DNA of 64,000 nt from Hoeflea_A sp040932035 (GCF_040932035.1 NZ_JBFRBB010000001.1:1736001-1800000); one strand, 5' to 3'; positions 26,652 to 35,460 are shown, counted from the first letter of the stretch. Numbers and translations: made by a program. Notes: generated from the letters alone by a model not told the origin.

Positions 26652-27425
26652 TTATTTCTCCACAAACGCTTTTTCGATGAGGAAGCTGCCGAGATTGGCG
26701 CGTGTTCCCTCAGTAAAACCGCGGCTTTCAAAGAAGGTGCGGGTGTCTTCAAGCATCTTCGGACCACCGCAAAGGATGACACGATCGTTTTCCTTGTCGA
26801 TCTGCGGCAGGCCGATGTCATCGAACAGCTTGCCGTTTTCCATCAGCTCTGTGATACGGCCATTGTGACGGAAGGGTTCGCGTGTAACCGTCGGATAATA
26901 GATCAGCTGTTCGCTGACCATTTCGCCGAGATATTCGTCATTGGGCAATTCGTCGGTGATGTAGTCCTGATAGGCGAGGTCCTTGGTGAAGCGGACGCCA
27001 TGGACAAGCACGACTTTTTCGAACTGTTCGTAAACGGCCGGATCCTTGATCAGGCTCAAAAACGGTGCCAGCCCGGTTCCGGTTCCAAGAAGATAGAGGT
27101 TTTTACCCGGCAGCAGATTGTCAGTGACGAGCGTTCCGGTCGGCTTCGTGCCAATCAGGACGGCTTCGCCTTCCTTCAGGTGCTGAAGCCTTGAGGTCAA
27201 AGGTCCATCGGGAACCTTGATGCTGAAAAACTCAAGCGTTTCCTCATGGTTGGCACTCGCCATGGAATAGGCGCGAAGCAGCGGGCGGCCTTCCACCTGC
27301 AAGCCGACCATGGTGAATTCGCCGTTGCGAAAACGGAAACCCGCATCACGGGTCGTCTTGAAGCTGAACAGCGTGTCATTCCAGTGATGAACCGACAGCA
27401 CGGTTTCTTCGTTAAAACTCTTCAT
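26652..27425 (-). CDS. fpr: Ferredoxin/flavodoxin-NADP+ reductase
   Basis: A 257-residue FAD enzyme that exchanges electrons between NADPH and ferredoxin or flavodoxin, for Fe-S cluster repair and oxidative stress defence. The FAD site is RAYSMASAN (RxYS type, near residue 54), the NADP site begins at LYLLGTGTGLAPFLS (near 110), and the C-terminus ends IEKAFVEK as in bacterial subclass I reductases. ATG 27425 is chosen because GGAG lies 6 nt before it and gives the normal length; an ATG 48 bp upstream is less likely. It is a single gene with its own terminator. Confidence 0.95.
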   Translation of the reverse strand: MKSFNEETVLSVHHWNDTLFSFKTTRDAGFRFRNGEFTMVGLQVEGRPLLRAYSMASANHEETLEFFSIKVPDGPLTSRLQHLKEGEAVLIGTKPTGTLVTDNLLPGKNLYLLGTGTGLAPFLSLIKDPAVYEQFEKVVLVHGVRFTKDLAYQDYITDELPNDEYLGEMVSEQLIYYPTVTREPFRHNGRITELMENGKLFDDIGLPQIDKENDRVILCGGPKMLEDTRTFFESRGFTEGTRANLGSFLIEKAFVEK

Positions 27426-27800
27426 TTCATCTCCATGCGACAATCGCGATCGCACTCTGACGGCTTGCCTCAAAGCTTCGCCGCGCCTTTCAGCATCACC
27501 GGAAACGCATTGCTTCCGGATCGCCAGGCAAATTGGTTTGGGGATGCCTTCCCCCTGAGGTTTCGCCCCAGGGCGAATTCAGCACTTGTTGAGCAAATTA
27601 GCCGAAGCGCCGGCAAAGTACAGGTTCAAACATTCCAAGTAATCCGCCATTTGGAGAATGCGATTCTATGTCGCACGCGATGTGTATCAGTAGCGGATTG
27701 TGAGGGCGCTTCACGGTTTGCCGCATGCATCGATCCATACTGTTGGCCCGGATATTCGCCTTGACAAAGCGGGTCGGCATTGGAATGCTTTTGCCATTCA
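27426..27800. other. Divergent non-coding region between fpr and the thiamine cluster
   Basis: These 375 bp contain the regulatory sequence of both flanking units and no convincing gene. On the plus strand a perfect -35 TTGACA (27761-27766), a 17-bp spacer and a weak -10 AATGCT (27784-27789) would start transcription near 27796, just before the riboswitch. A GGGGATGCCTTCCCC hairpin lies near 27540-27557. Confidence 0.5.
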
Positions 27801-27897
27801 CCAGGGGAGTCCCGGCAAGGGGCTGAGATACTGCTGGCGTTGCGGCGCAGTGACCCGTTGAACCTGATCCAGTTCATGCTGGCGTAGGGATGGTGCA
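27801..27897 (+). promoter_or_regulatory. TPP (THI-box) riboswitch
   Basis: The conserved elements are all in order: CCAGGGGAGTCCC (27801-27813), the pyrimidine-sensing GGCTGAGATA (27831-27840), TGACCCGTTGAACCTGATC (27851-27869) and the closing CATGCTGGCGTAGGGATGGT (27875-27894). TPP binding shuts off downstream thiamine genes. In Gram-negatives this is usually by hiding the ribosome-binding site of the first gene. No terminator hairpin with a T-run follows, so translational control is likely. Here the first coding sequence after it is a short leader ORF coupled to thiO. Confidence 0.97.
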
Positions 27898-28003
27898 GGC
27901 GTTCGCGGACTGTTTCAGTCTAGTTCCTATACTCGGCGGCGCATTTCACATTCCCGCAATATCAGCATTTTCAGGATCGTCCATGTGTCGAGCTGAGGAG
28001 CCT

Positions 28004-28081
28004 ATGATGTTGTGCTGCGCACCGGAGACTTGCAAAACGGATCAACCCGAAGAACCCGCTTTGGCATGGGGCATGTCATGA
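28004..28081 (+). CDS. Candidate 25-residue leader ORF coupled to thiO
   Basis: GAGGAG (27995-28000) lies 3 nt before two consecutive ATGs (28004, 28007). The frame encodes a small acidic peptide with three cysteines near its start (CCAPETC) and stops at TGA 28079-28081, which overlaps the thiO ATG as ATGA. thiO itself has no other good ribosome-binding site, so its translation probably depends on this ORF, making the ORF the direct target of the riboswitch. Alternatives are a degenerate end of a lost upstream gene (in many rhizobia thiC stands here) or chance. Confidence 0.5.
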   Translation: MMLCCAPETCKTDQPEEPALAWGMS

Positions 28082-29046
28082 GGGTGCTGATCAGGGGAGC
28101 GGGTGTTGCAGGACTGACGACAGCATTTGAGTTGATGCGGCGTGGCGCTTCCGTAACCGTCGCGGAACGTCAGGACCGGGCAGGCGGCATGGCATCCTGG
28201 TATGCCGGAGGCATGCTCGCACCCTGGTGCGAGCGGGAAAATGCCGATCAGAAGGTTCTTGAGCTTGGAATCAAGGCAACGGACTGGTGGGAAAGCGTCT
28301 TGCCAAGCCATGTGGAGCGCATGGGAACGCTGGTGGTTGCCGCCGGGCGCGATCGCGCCGAACTCGACCGGTTTGCAAGCCGCACATCCGGTTACGAAAA
28401 GATAAGCGCTGGTGAAATCGGCGACTTGGAACCTGATCTTTCAGGCCGCTTCCGAAACGGGCTGTTTTTTGCCGAGGAGGCACACATGGATCCGCGGGCG
28501 GCCATGTTGACTCTGTGGCGGCAGCTCGAAAACGGCGGCGTTGCGTTCCGATTTGGTGATGACGGGTCGTGCGCTGAAGAATTCGACTGCGAAATCGATT
28601 GTACCGGAATGGCGAGCGAGGCCACGGGCCTGCGCGGCGTGCGTGGCGAGATGCTCCTGATGCGCGTGCAGGGCATCACCCTGTCACGGCCGGTGCGCCT
28701 GCTTCACCCCCGCATTCCGGTCTATGTCGTTCCGCGCGGCGACGGGCTCTTCATGGTGGGTGCAACGATGGTTGAGAGCGAAGCCGACGGCTCGGTGACC
28801 GCCCGGTCATTGATGGAGCTGCTGAACGCTGCCTATGCGCTTCACCCGGCATTCGGCGAAGCCGAAGTCGTCGAGATCGGTGTCGGAGTTCGCCCGGCCT
28901 ATCCGGACAATTTTCCGCGGGTGACCGGACATAACGACGTTATCCGCCTCAACGGTCTTTACCGTCACGGGTTCCTGCTCGCACCGGTGCTGGCACAGGA
29001 AGCGGCGCAGCAGGCGATGGCAAGGGGAGGGATGAGCGGTGGATGA
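28078..29046 (+). CDS. thiO: Glycine oxidase ThiO
   Basis: A 322-residue FAD-dependent amine oxidase. ThiO oxidises glycine to dehydroglycine (iminoacetate), which ThiG uses for the thiazole ring of thiamine. The N-terminus VLIRGAGVAGLTTAFELMRRG is the dinucleotide-binding fold, and GGMASWYAGGMLAPWCE (about 39-55) is the ThiO-specific segment. The C-terminus RLNGLYRHGFLLAPVLAQ is also characteristic. I start at ATG 28078, whose overlap with the leader stop explains translation. The stop overlaps thiS by 8 bp. Confidence 0.95.
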   Translation: MRVLIRGAGVAGLTTAFELMRRGASVTVAERQDRAGGMASWYAGGMLAPWCERENADQKVLELGIKATDWWESVLPSHVERMGTLVVAAGRDRAELDRFASRTSGYEKISAGEIGDLEPDLSGRFRNGLFFAEEAHMDPRAAMLTLWRQLENGGVAFRFGDDGSCAEEFDCEIDCTGMASEATGLRGVRGEMLLMRVQGITLSRPVRLLHPRIPVYVVPRGDGLFMVGATMVESEADGSVTARSLMELLNAAYALHPAFGEAEVVEIGVGVRPAYPDNFPRVTGHNDVIRLNGLYRHGFLLAPVLAQEAAQQAMARGGMSGG

Positions 29047-29245
29047 CAAAACGCTGGAAGTCAACGGCGAACGCGCCGTTGTGTCGGCGCAGGACCTCGG
29101 CGCCTTGCTGGATGAGCTTTCATATGAGGGCGAGTGGCTGGCGACCGCGGTCAACGGTGTACTCATCACAAAAGACGAGCGCGCTGGCTTTGCGCTCAAC
29201 GAGGGCGACCGCATCGAAATACTGGCGCCGATGCAGGGGGGCTGA
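29039..29245 (+). CDS. thiS: Thiamine sulfur carrier protein ThiS
   Basis: A 68-residue ubiquitin-like protein starting with GTG after a GGGGAGGG site inside the end of thiO. It ends in the essential Gly-Gly (APMQGG), which is adenylated and then thiocarboxylated to give sulfur to ThiG. The VNG and EGDRIEIL segments are typical. It is translationally coupled to both neighbours (8-bp overlap with thiO, 2 bp to thiG). Confidence 0.95.
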   Translation: MDDKTLEVNGERAVVSAQDLGALLDELSYEGEWLATAVNGVLITKDERAGFALNEGDRIEILAPMQGG

Positions 29246-29247
29246 CG

Positions 29248-30033
29248 ATGTTTGAAGTCTACGGGGAAAAACTGCCGTCGCGGCTCATACTTGGAACCGC
29301 ACAATATCCTTCGCCTGAAATACTTGGCGAAGCCGTCCGGGCCGGTGGCGCGTCGGCTGTAACGGTGTCACTGCGGCGCGAAGCTGCGGGCGCTGCTACA
29401 GCGACCGGCTCGGGCGGGCAATTCTGGTCACTCATTCAGTCTCTCGGTGTTCCGGTCCTGCCCAATACGGCGGGATGTCACACAGTGAAGGAGGCGGTGA
29501 CGACCGCCCATATGGCCCGCGAGGTCTTCAACACGAAGTGGATCAAGCTCGAAGTTATCGGCAACCATGACACGTTGCAGCCCGATGTCTTCGAACTCGT
29601 TGAGGCGGCGCGGATCCTTTGTGAGGAAGGCTTTGATGTATTTCCCTATACGACCGACGACCTTGTCGTTTGCGAACGCCTGCTTGATGCGGGGTGCGAG
29701 GTACTGATGCCATGGTGCGCGCCAATCGGATCGGCAAAGGGGCCCATGAACATTGATGCGCTGCGTTCGCTGCGCGGTCACTTTCCGGATGTTCCGCTGA
29801 TTGTCGACGCCGGAATAGGGCGTCCCTCGCACGCAACAACCGTGATGGAACTCGGCTTTGATGCCGTACTGTTGAATACGGCGGTGGCCCGGGCGGGCGA
29901 TCCGGTTCACATGGCGCGTGCATTCGGTTCGGCGGTCAAGGCCGGCAGAACCGCCTGGCTGGCGGGCATGCTTGAACCGCGCGATACGGCGGTACCCTCG
30001 ACACCGGTCATCGGCAAGGCTGTCTTTTCATGA
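29248..30033 (+). CDS. thiG: Thiazole synthase ThiG
   Basis: A 261-residue TIM-barrel enzyme joining dehydroglycine, ThiS thiocarboxylate and deoxyxylulose phosphate into the thiazole phosphate. Family motifs are the N-terminal SRLILGTAQYPSPE, LPNTAGCHTVKEAV (near 72), IKLEVIGN with the Schiff-base lysine (near 96), and PIGSAKG and VDAGIGRPSHA toward the C-terminus. ATG 29248 is right after thiS; a frame open from 29134 is only a shadow of thiS. The stop overlaps thiE as ATGA. Confidence 0.96.
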   Translation: MFEVYGEKLPSRLILGTAQYPSPEILGEAVRAGGASAVTVSLRREAAGAATATGSGGQFWSLIQSLGVPVLPNTAGCHTVKEAVTTAHMAREVFNTKWIKLEVIGNHDTLQPDVFELVEAARILCEEGFDVFPYTTDDLVVCERLLDAGCEVLMPWCAPIGSAKGPMNIDALRSLRGHFPDVPLIVDAGIGRPSHATTVMELGFDAVLLNTAVARAGDPVHMARAFGSAVKAGRTAWLAGMLEPRDTAVPSTPVIGKAVFS

Positions 30034-30635
30034 AGCTCGATCCGTTTTACCTGATCGTCGACAGCGCCGACTGGATCACCCGTCTCGTGCCGCTGGGCGT
30101 GAAGCTTGTGCAATTGCGCATGAAAGGCCTAAGCAGCGGCGAAATGCGCCGGCAAATCGCCGTGGCGAAATCTGTTTGCTCGGCGAACGGCTGTCAGCTT
30201 GTTCTCAACGACTATTGGCGCCTGGCCATTGACGAAGGCTGTGACTTTGTTCACCTGGGTCAGGAGGATCTCGCGGAATCAGATGTCGGAGCCATCCGGC
30301 GTGCCGGAATCAGGCTCGGTATCAGCACGCATGATCATGCGGAACTCGATACGGCGCTCGGCACCGATCCGGACTATGTGGCGCTTGGGCCGATTTATGA
30401 GACGCGTCTGAAAAAGATGCGATGGGACCCGCAGGGCCTCGACCGCATAATGGACTGGAAATCGAGGGTTGGCGCCTTGCCACTCGTCGCGATCGGCGGA
30501 CTGAATCCGGAACGGTTGCCCGGTGTGTTTGCATCGGGCGCGGATAGCGCAGCGGTGGTAACCGACATCACGCTCAACGACGATCCCGAAGGCCGAACCC
30601 GCCAATGGATCAGAGCCACTCGGCAATGGCTCTAA
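30030..30635 (+). CDS. thiE: Thiamine-phosphate synthase ThiE
   Basis: A 201-residue TIM barrel that couples the thiazole and pyrimidine halves to thiamine phosphate. QLRMKGLSSGEMR, LVLNDYWRLAIDEGCDFVHLGQEDL (in parts) and GISTHDHAELDTAL match the family; the phosphate-binding end is LVAIGGLNPERLPGV. It is the last gene of the riboswitch-led unit. Its stop overlaps the convergent sulfatase-like gene by 4 bp. thiC and thiD, needed for the pyrimidine half, are not in the window. Confidence 0.95.
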   Translation: MKLDPFYLIVDSADWITRLVPLGVKLVQLRMKGLSSGEMRRQIAVAKSVCSANGCQLVLNDYWRLAIDEGCDFVHLGQEDLAESDVGAIRRAGIRLGISTHDHAELDTALGTDPDYVALGPIYETRLKKMRWDPQGLDRIMDWKSRVGALPLVAIGGLNPERLPGVFASGADSAAVVTDITLNDDPEGRTRQWIRATRQWL

Positions 30636-32371
30636 CTGGAATTGCCGCCGATGGATAGATCAAGCAGGCCGCCATCGATGCGGCTGCGCAAATGCCTGTC
30701 GATCAGTTCCCGCTGCGGACATGCAAAGAAGGCGCCGCCGCATCTATCGGCGAGATCGGCCAGGTCGATATAGACATCGGATCCTGGAATGCCTGCGGAC
30801 TGTAGCAGCTTCACACCGAGGAAGCCGATATCAATGGCCTGCGTGTTTTCATATGCTTCGTCGGCACTGTCCGACAGATTATCGGAAAGCGTGAAATAGG
30901 TTCGGTAGGCAAGTGAATCCGTGCGCGCCAGCGGATTTTGCCCGTCAAGTTCTGCAATCAGCGGCATGGTTACAAAGGTCTGGTGGTCGCCAAATGACAG
31001 GGTGACGAGGCCCCGGTCCGCAGCCGCTTCATAGGCCCATTTTCGAAAATCCGCATAGTCGGATCGGGCGATCAGCAGACGGCGCAGATATTCGGCAATC
31101 TGCGGATCGGCATGAAGCGGGTCGCCGGCGATTTCAATGTCAGGCGCCAAGGCCGACTCGTAAGGAGAGTGCGGGAACATTGTCTGAAGATATAAAAACA
31201 GTGGCCTATCATCCTTGGAACGGTGCTCCCGGATGAGTTTCTTTGCGGTTTCGAAGTAGAAATCATCCTTCATGTGATGGCTCGGCGCACCCATCGCATC
31301 ACCATCGAGGATGGTTTCAAACCCGATTGATTTGAGAAACGGTCCCTCGTTTACGAAGTTGTAGCCGAGGGGAAGCATGGCGACCGTTCTGTATCCGCAA
31401 TCCGCCAGGATCTGAGGAATAGCGCCGTGAACAGCACCTTCCAGCTCGGTGGTGAGGTAAGGGCTTCGCCATCCGAAATCGAGCGCCGACAGCCCGGTCA
31501 GGAACGACAGGCCGGTGATCCAGGTTCCGCCGCCAAACATCTCGACATTTAGAGGATGCATGGCTTCGCCGGTAACCCGCATGTCCTCGGACAGCCTGTT
31601 CCTGTTGTTAAGTTGGGTAAAGAGGGCAGGATCGGTTTGGCTTTCCTCAAGAACGGCAAATATGTCCGGCTTGTCGCCCGAACCGCACACCGCCGTGCCC
31701 GACAACGGAGGTTGGGCGGGCAGGGCGGACAGCCTCTTTTCCAGCTCGTTATCGTCGAATGTGTATTGAAGGTCGAGCAGCGACACAAAAAAAGCGCTCG
31801 CATGCCGCCCCTGCAGATAATAGAAATAGCGCTGTTCCTTGTAGGCTTCCGACGGGTAAGTCATGGGCAGAAGGACCATAACCGCTAGGACCGGCAGCAC
31901 ACGTGTGGAAATGGCCAGGTTCCTTGGCCTGTCCAGTCGAAACATGAAGACGCCGGCAATCGCGAACAGAACCAGCGTCACCAGCACCGGTGCGACCAGG
32001 TGCAGGTAATTGCCCGTTACGAATTTCACCAGTTCCATATCACCGGCAGCAATAAACAGATCGTAGATGTGCAGGGAAAATCCCTTCATCTTGAACTTGA
32101 TCAGCGAGATCAGAGAGAGCGTTCCGACAATCATCCATGCGCAACCGACGGAAAACGTCAGCCGTTTTGAAATGGCAAACAGCAGCGTTGCGATCATAGC
32201 CCATAGCATGACTGCAAACGGCAGGGTGACGTGATGGTTTTCCAGGCTGTAGAGGAGCCCAATCCCGATGGCCGACATGACCGTCGGTGTAATCGGTGAA
32301 TGCCACACCCTATTCGAAATTATTTCGATTATTTTTTGGACCACAGACAAATAATGGATTTTATTGAACAT
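30632..32371 (-). CDS. LtaS-like alkaline-phosphatase-superfamily membrane enzyme
   Basis: A 579-residue protein with about five transmembrane segments in the first 200 residues and a large periplasmic sulfatase-fold domain. Catalytic-type elements are VLEESQTDP (metal-binding glutamate region, about 240), the block GGTWITGLSFLTG (about 278-290) with the likely nucleophilic threonine, FLYLQTMFPHSPY with a ligand histidine, and SFGDHQTF (Asp-His metal pair). Related enzymes transfer phosphoglycerol or phosphoethanolamine to glycans and lipids. No partner genes are adjacent, so the acceptor is unknown. It converges on thiE with a 4-bp overlap. Confidence 0.8.
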   Translation of the reverse strand: MFNKIHYLSVVQKIIEIISNRVWHSPITPTVMSAIGIGLLYSLENHHVTLPFAVMLWAMIATLLFAISKRLTFSVGCAWMIVGTLSLISLIKFKMKGFSLHIYDLFIAAGDMELVKFVTGNYLHLVAPVLVTLVLFAIAGVFMFRLDRPRNLAISTRVLPVLAVMVLLPMTYPSEAYKEQRYFYYLQGRHASAFFVSLLDLQYTFDDNELEKRLSALPAQPPLSGTAVCGSGDKPDIFAVLEESQTDPALFTQLNNRNRLSEDMRVTGEAMHPLNVEMFGGGTWITGLSFLTGLSALDFGWRSPYLTTELEGAVHGAIPQILADCGYRTVAMLPLGYNFVNEGPFLKSIGFETILDGDAMGAPSHHMKDDFYFETAKKLIREHRSKDDRPLFLYLQTMFPHSPYESALAPDIEIAGDPLHADPQIAEYLRRLLIARSDYADFRKWAYEAAADRGLVTLSFGDHQTFVTMPLIAELDGQNPLARTDSLAYRTYFTLSDNLSDSADEAYENTQAIDIGFLGVKLLQSAGIPGSDVYIDLADLADRCGGAFFACPQRELIDRHLRSRIDGGLLDLSIGGNSS

Positions 32372-32509
32372 TTGCCTATGTACGGACGCGTTGTCAGGAC
32401 AAACAAGTTAATTGTCCATTTACCATTAACTTTGAGGGTTAACCGGCAGGCAGGTTGGAGCTTTTTGACAGAGCAATTCCGAAATTGCCGGTTGGAACGC
32501 TGAAGCGAT

Positions 32510-33499
32510 CTATCTGCCGGCCAGCAGCGCCCGAAACCGCTCCGGACCGATATTGGATCCGCAGGCGAGAATGCAGACATTCTTGCCGGCAAGCGCCTCG
32601 CGCAACGGTCCTGTTGCGGCCGCCAGTGCAGCAGCGCACGCGGGTTCAGCCATGATCTTCAGCGTGTCACGCATCAAAATCATGGCATCGACCATCAGGT
32701 GATCCTCGATACGCACCATGCGGTTGACAAATTTTCGAGCGACGGAAAATGAGTAGGGCAGGGCAGCGGGCGAGCCGAGGCTGTCGGCGATCGTGTCGAC
32801 CTTGCCGATGCGAACCGGTTCGCCATCTTCGAAGCTGCGTGAAAGGCTGTCTGCGCCGATCGGTTCAACGCCAATGATTTCACAATCCGGTTTTGCCTGC
32901 CGGATCGCCGATGACACACCGCTGATAAGCCCGCCGCCGCCGACAGCAACGATCATGCAGTCGATATCGGGCAGGTCTTCCAGAATTTCGGCGCCCAGTG
33001 TTGCTGCGCCGAGTGTCATGTGTCCCCCCTCGAACGGATGCATGACCGTCGATCCATCTTCCGCGGCAATCCGGTTCATTTCGTCAAAGGCGGCCGCAAT
33101 ATTTTCAACAAGGTGAACCTCGGCGCCGAGCCGTTTACATCCTTTCACACGAATGGGATCGGTTGCCTTCGGCATGATCAGCTTTGCCCTCACGCCCTGG
33201 CTGTTTGCGGCCCACGATACGGCCAGTGCATGGTTGCCGCCGCTTGCCGCAATCACGCCGGCGGCGCGTTCATCGGTATCGAGGCGGTCCAAGCCGAGAA
33301 GATTACCGCGCGCTTTGAAGGAGCCGGCATGCTGGAACAGCTCGAGTTTCATCGATACAGAGGCGGCGTTGTCGAGCAACTGCGCAATGGGTGCCTGGTT
33401 CAATGACAGAACCGGCGTTCTGATGACACGGCCACGGAGCGCGGTCTGGGCATCGCGTATCTGGTCGAGCGAAGGGTGTGTTGCCGGAATTTGAAGCAT
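32510..33499 (-). CDS. Threonine/serine dehydratase-like PLP enzyme
   Basis: A 329-residue fold-type II PLP protein. The PLP lysine is in the motif QHAGSFKARGN (near 62), the phosphate-binding glycine loop is VAVGGGGLISG (near 185), and SGGNHALAVSW is present where most serine/threonine dehydratases have SSGNHAQ. These enzymes deaminate threonine or serine to 2-oxo acids, or racemise serine. There is no C-terminal ACT domain, so it is the catabolic or biodegradative type. It stands alone between the sulfatase-like gene and a LysR regulator. Confidence 0.88.
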   Translation of the reverse strand: MLQIPATHPSLDQIRDAQTALRGRVIRTPVLSLNQAPIAQLLDNAASVSMKLELFQHAGSFKARGNLLGLDRLDTDERAAGVIAASGGNHALAVSWAANSQGVRAKLIMPKATDPIRVKGCKRLGAEVHLVENIAAAFDEMNRIAAEDGSTVMHPFEGGHMTLGAATLGAEILEDLPDIDCMIVAVGGGGLISGVSSAIRQAKPDCEIIGVEPIGADSLSRSFEDGEPVRIGKVDTIADSLGSPAALPYSFSVARKFVNRMVRIEDHLMVDAMILMRDTLKIMAEPACAAALAAATGPLREALAGKNVCILACGSNIGPERFRALLAGR

Positions 33500-33563
33500 T
33501 TGCCACAGGTGAAATTGTTATCGGCTATCGCTACCGCATTTCCTGCACCGCACGCAATTGAAT

Positions 33564-34466
33564 TCATGTATCCGCCGCAAGAGCCTCTATATGCTCACTG
33601 CAGCAATCGAGAAACAGTTGCGCCAGTCGTGACATGTTGCGCCTGCCCGAATGCAGCGCCTGCAGGCTGATCTCCTGGAATTGCCACTCGGGCAACACCG
33701 GCACCAGTGCGTGATCGCGAAAGGCCTGTCCGCAGAATATCGATGGCAGTTCCGTTATACCCTGACCGAGCAGGGCAGCCCTTTTGACGGCGGCGTAGTC
33801 GTTGACGCAAAGGGCTGGTTTTATATCGATTTCTTCAGTTCGGTTGCCGCGATACAGCGTCCAGCGCGGGCCCGAAGCGGGCGTAAAGCCGAAGGTCACG
33901 AAACGATGGTCTGACAAATCAGCCAGTGTCGACGGCGTGCCCTGTGTGGAGAGATATTCGGGGCTTGCCACGAGAACATGCCGATAGGTCAAAAGCCTGC
34001 GGGCGACAAGGCTGGTGTCGCGCATGATGCCCACCCGGAACGAAAGGTCGATCCCGTCCTCAACCAGATCGACGATCCGCTCGGCAACCAGCACTGCTAC
34101 GCGTGCTTTGGGGTATTGCCGGTGAAATTCACCGATAATCGGCGCGAACAATGTTTCCGCCAGATTTGGCGGCAGCGAGATGCGTAACAGGCCGGTGACC
34201 TCGTTCTGCCGATCTTCCACCGCAAGGTCGGCGGCCTGAAACTCTTCCAGACCGCGTTTGCAATGCTCATAGTAGATGGCGCCGATATCGGTTAGGCGCA
34301 GGCTGCGCGTCGAGCGCTCGATGAGCTTCACCTTCATGCTGTTTTCGAGGTCGGAGACCTTTCTGCTGACCGTCGACAACGGCATTGACAGCTCCTTTGC
34401 CGCCGCCGAAAAGCTTCCGGACTGAGCGACCTGGACAAACACGGCCACCGCATTGAGATCGTGCAT
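33564..34466 (-). CDS. LysR-family transcriptional regulator
   Basis: A 300-residue regulator from ATG 34466 (GGA 8-10 nt upstream); ATG 34478 is an alternative adding four residues. The N-terminal helix-turn-helix is SFSAAAKELSMPLSTVSRKVSDLE, seen in two blocks around residues 18-41, followed by a linker and the periplasmic-binding-like effector domain (RISLPPNLAET, RVGIMRDTSLVARRL). It is divergent to an NmrA-like gene, the probable target, with two similar sequence elements between them. Confidence 0.92.
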   Translation of the reverse strand: MHDLNAVAVFVQVAQSGSFSAAAKELSMPLSTVSRKVSDLENSMKVKLIERSTRSLRLTDIGAIYYEHCKRGLEEFQAADLAVEDRQNEVTGLLRISLPPNLAETLFAPIIGEFHRQYPKARVAVLVAERIVDLVEDGIDLSFRVGIMRDTSLVARRLLTYRHVLVASPEYLSTQGTPSTLADLSDHRFVTFGFTPASGPRWTLYRGNRTEEIDIKPALCVNDYAAVKRAALLGQGITELPSIFCGQAFRDHALVPVLPEWQFQEISLQALHSGRRNMSRLAQLFLDCCSEHIEALAADT

Positions 34467-34478
34467 CGATAATTCCAT

Positions 34479-34538
34479 ATTTTGGATAATTATTCCCAAT
34501 ATAGCGGTATTATCTGCATTTTGGAAATATAGTATTCC
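34479..34538. promoter_or_regulatory. Paired LysR-type binding elements
   Basis: ATTTTGGATAATTATTCC (34479-34496) and a similar element from ATTTTGGA at 34518 to TATTCC at 34538 are imperfect TGGA...TTCC palindromes about 40 bp apart. They lie between the LysR gene and the divergent NmrA-like gene. Two spaced sites (recognition and activation) are the usual LysR arrangement. Confidence 0.5.
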
Positions 34539-34578
34539 ATCTCCCATAACCAGTTGCACATGACCCCAGGGAGAATTC

Positions 34579-35457
34579 ATGCCAGAAACCGTTCTAGTCA
34601 CCGGTGCTGCCGGAACCATCGGCCAGCATCTTGTCAGGCTTCTTGTCAACGACGGATGCGATGTCCGCGCCACAGTGCGATCGGAGGCGGCAGCGGCCAA
34701 AATGGCAGGCCTGGGCGCGAATCCGGTTTTTGCAGATTTCGAAGACCGAGAATCGCTGGCGGGCGCCTTGAATGATGTCGGTGCAGCGGTACTGATTACA
34801 CCCGCGCATGAGAAAGCCGACCTTTATGCGCGCTGTTTCATCGATGCGGCCCGCCGTGCGGCGCTCAAAAGACTTATACGTGTCTCCGCGCTGAAAGCGG
34901 CAGCGGACGGACCGACGGAAAACACCAGATTGCATGCATGCACGGAGCGATATCTCGAGGCTTCTGGTTTGCCTCATGTGATATTGCGGCCGCATCTTTT
35001 CATGCAGAACCTCCTTATCTCGGTACAGTCGCTCGCCGCCGACGGAACGTTCAGTTTTTCCATGGGCGATGGCCGGATGGGAATGATCGACACACGCGAC
35101 ATTGCGCAATGTGCAGCACGCTGTGTGCTGTCCGACGAGCATCTCGGCCGTACATTCGAATTGACCGGACCGCAAAGCCTGTCATGGCATGATGCCGCGA
35201 AGGTTTTGTCTGAGGTGCTTGCGCGGCCGGTTTCATACGTGCCTGTCGATCCGCAGCAGCAATTCAAATCACTGTGCGAATTTGGAGTTGACCCCTGGAT
35301 GGCGGGCGTGTTGCGTGACTATGGAACGGCTTACAGTGCCGGCTGGGGAAATTACACTACCGAGGCCGTCGCAGAGATTACCGGCCGCCCGGCAACGGGT
35401 TTCAGGCAATTTGCCTCGGACGTTATCGCACCGTTGGTCAGGAATACGGGAGAATAG
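34579..35457 (+). CDS. NmrA/QOR2-like NAD(P)-binding oxidoreductase
   Basis: A 292-residue atypical short-chain dehydrogenase with the N-terminal VTGAAGTIGQHLVRLL Rossmann loop. The body has RLIRVSALKA and HVILRPHLFMQNLL, typical of NmrA-like and quinone oxidoreductase 2 proteins, and no catalytic YxxxK motif is evident. These proteins either sense NADP or reduce quinones and related electrophiles. It is divergent to the LysR gene and 3 bp ahead of a VOC-family gene, so the two are one unit. The substrate is unknown. Confidence 0.85.
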   Translation: MPETVLVTGAAGTIGQHLVRLLVNDGCDVRATVRSEAAAAKMAGLGANPVFADFEDRESLAGALNDVGAAVLITPAHEKADLYARCFIDAARRAALKRLIRVSALKAAADGPTENTRLHACTERYLEASGLPHVILRPHLFMQNLLISVQSLAADGTFSFSMGDGRMGMIDTRDIAQCAARCVLSDEHLGRTFELTGPQSLSWHDAAKVLSEVLARPVSYVPVDPQQQFKSLCEFGVDPWMAGVLRDYGTAYSAGWGNYTTEAVAEITGRPATGFRQFASDVIAPLVRNTGE

Positions 35458-35460
35458 GAA

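Noticed and set aside
28004..28081. Reading the thiO leader ORF as a remnant of thiC
   Set aside because: The only similarity is a CxPxxC-like spacing over a few residues; surrounding residues do not resemble the ThiC C-terminus. It is kept only as a leader ORF.
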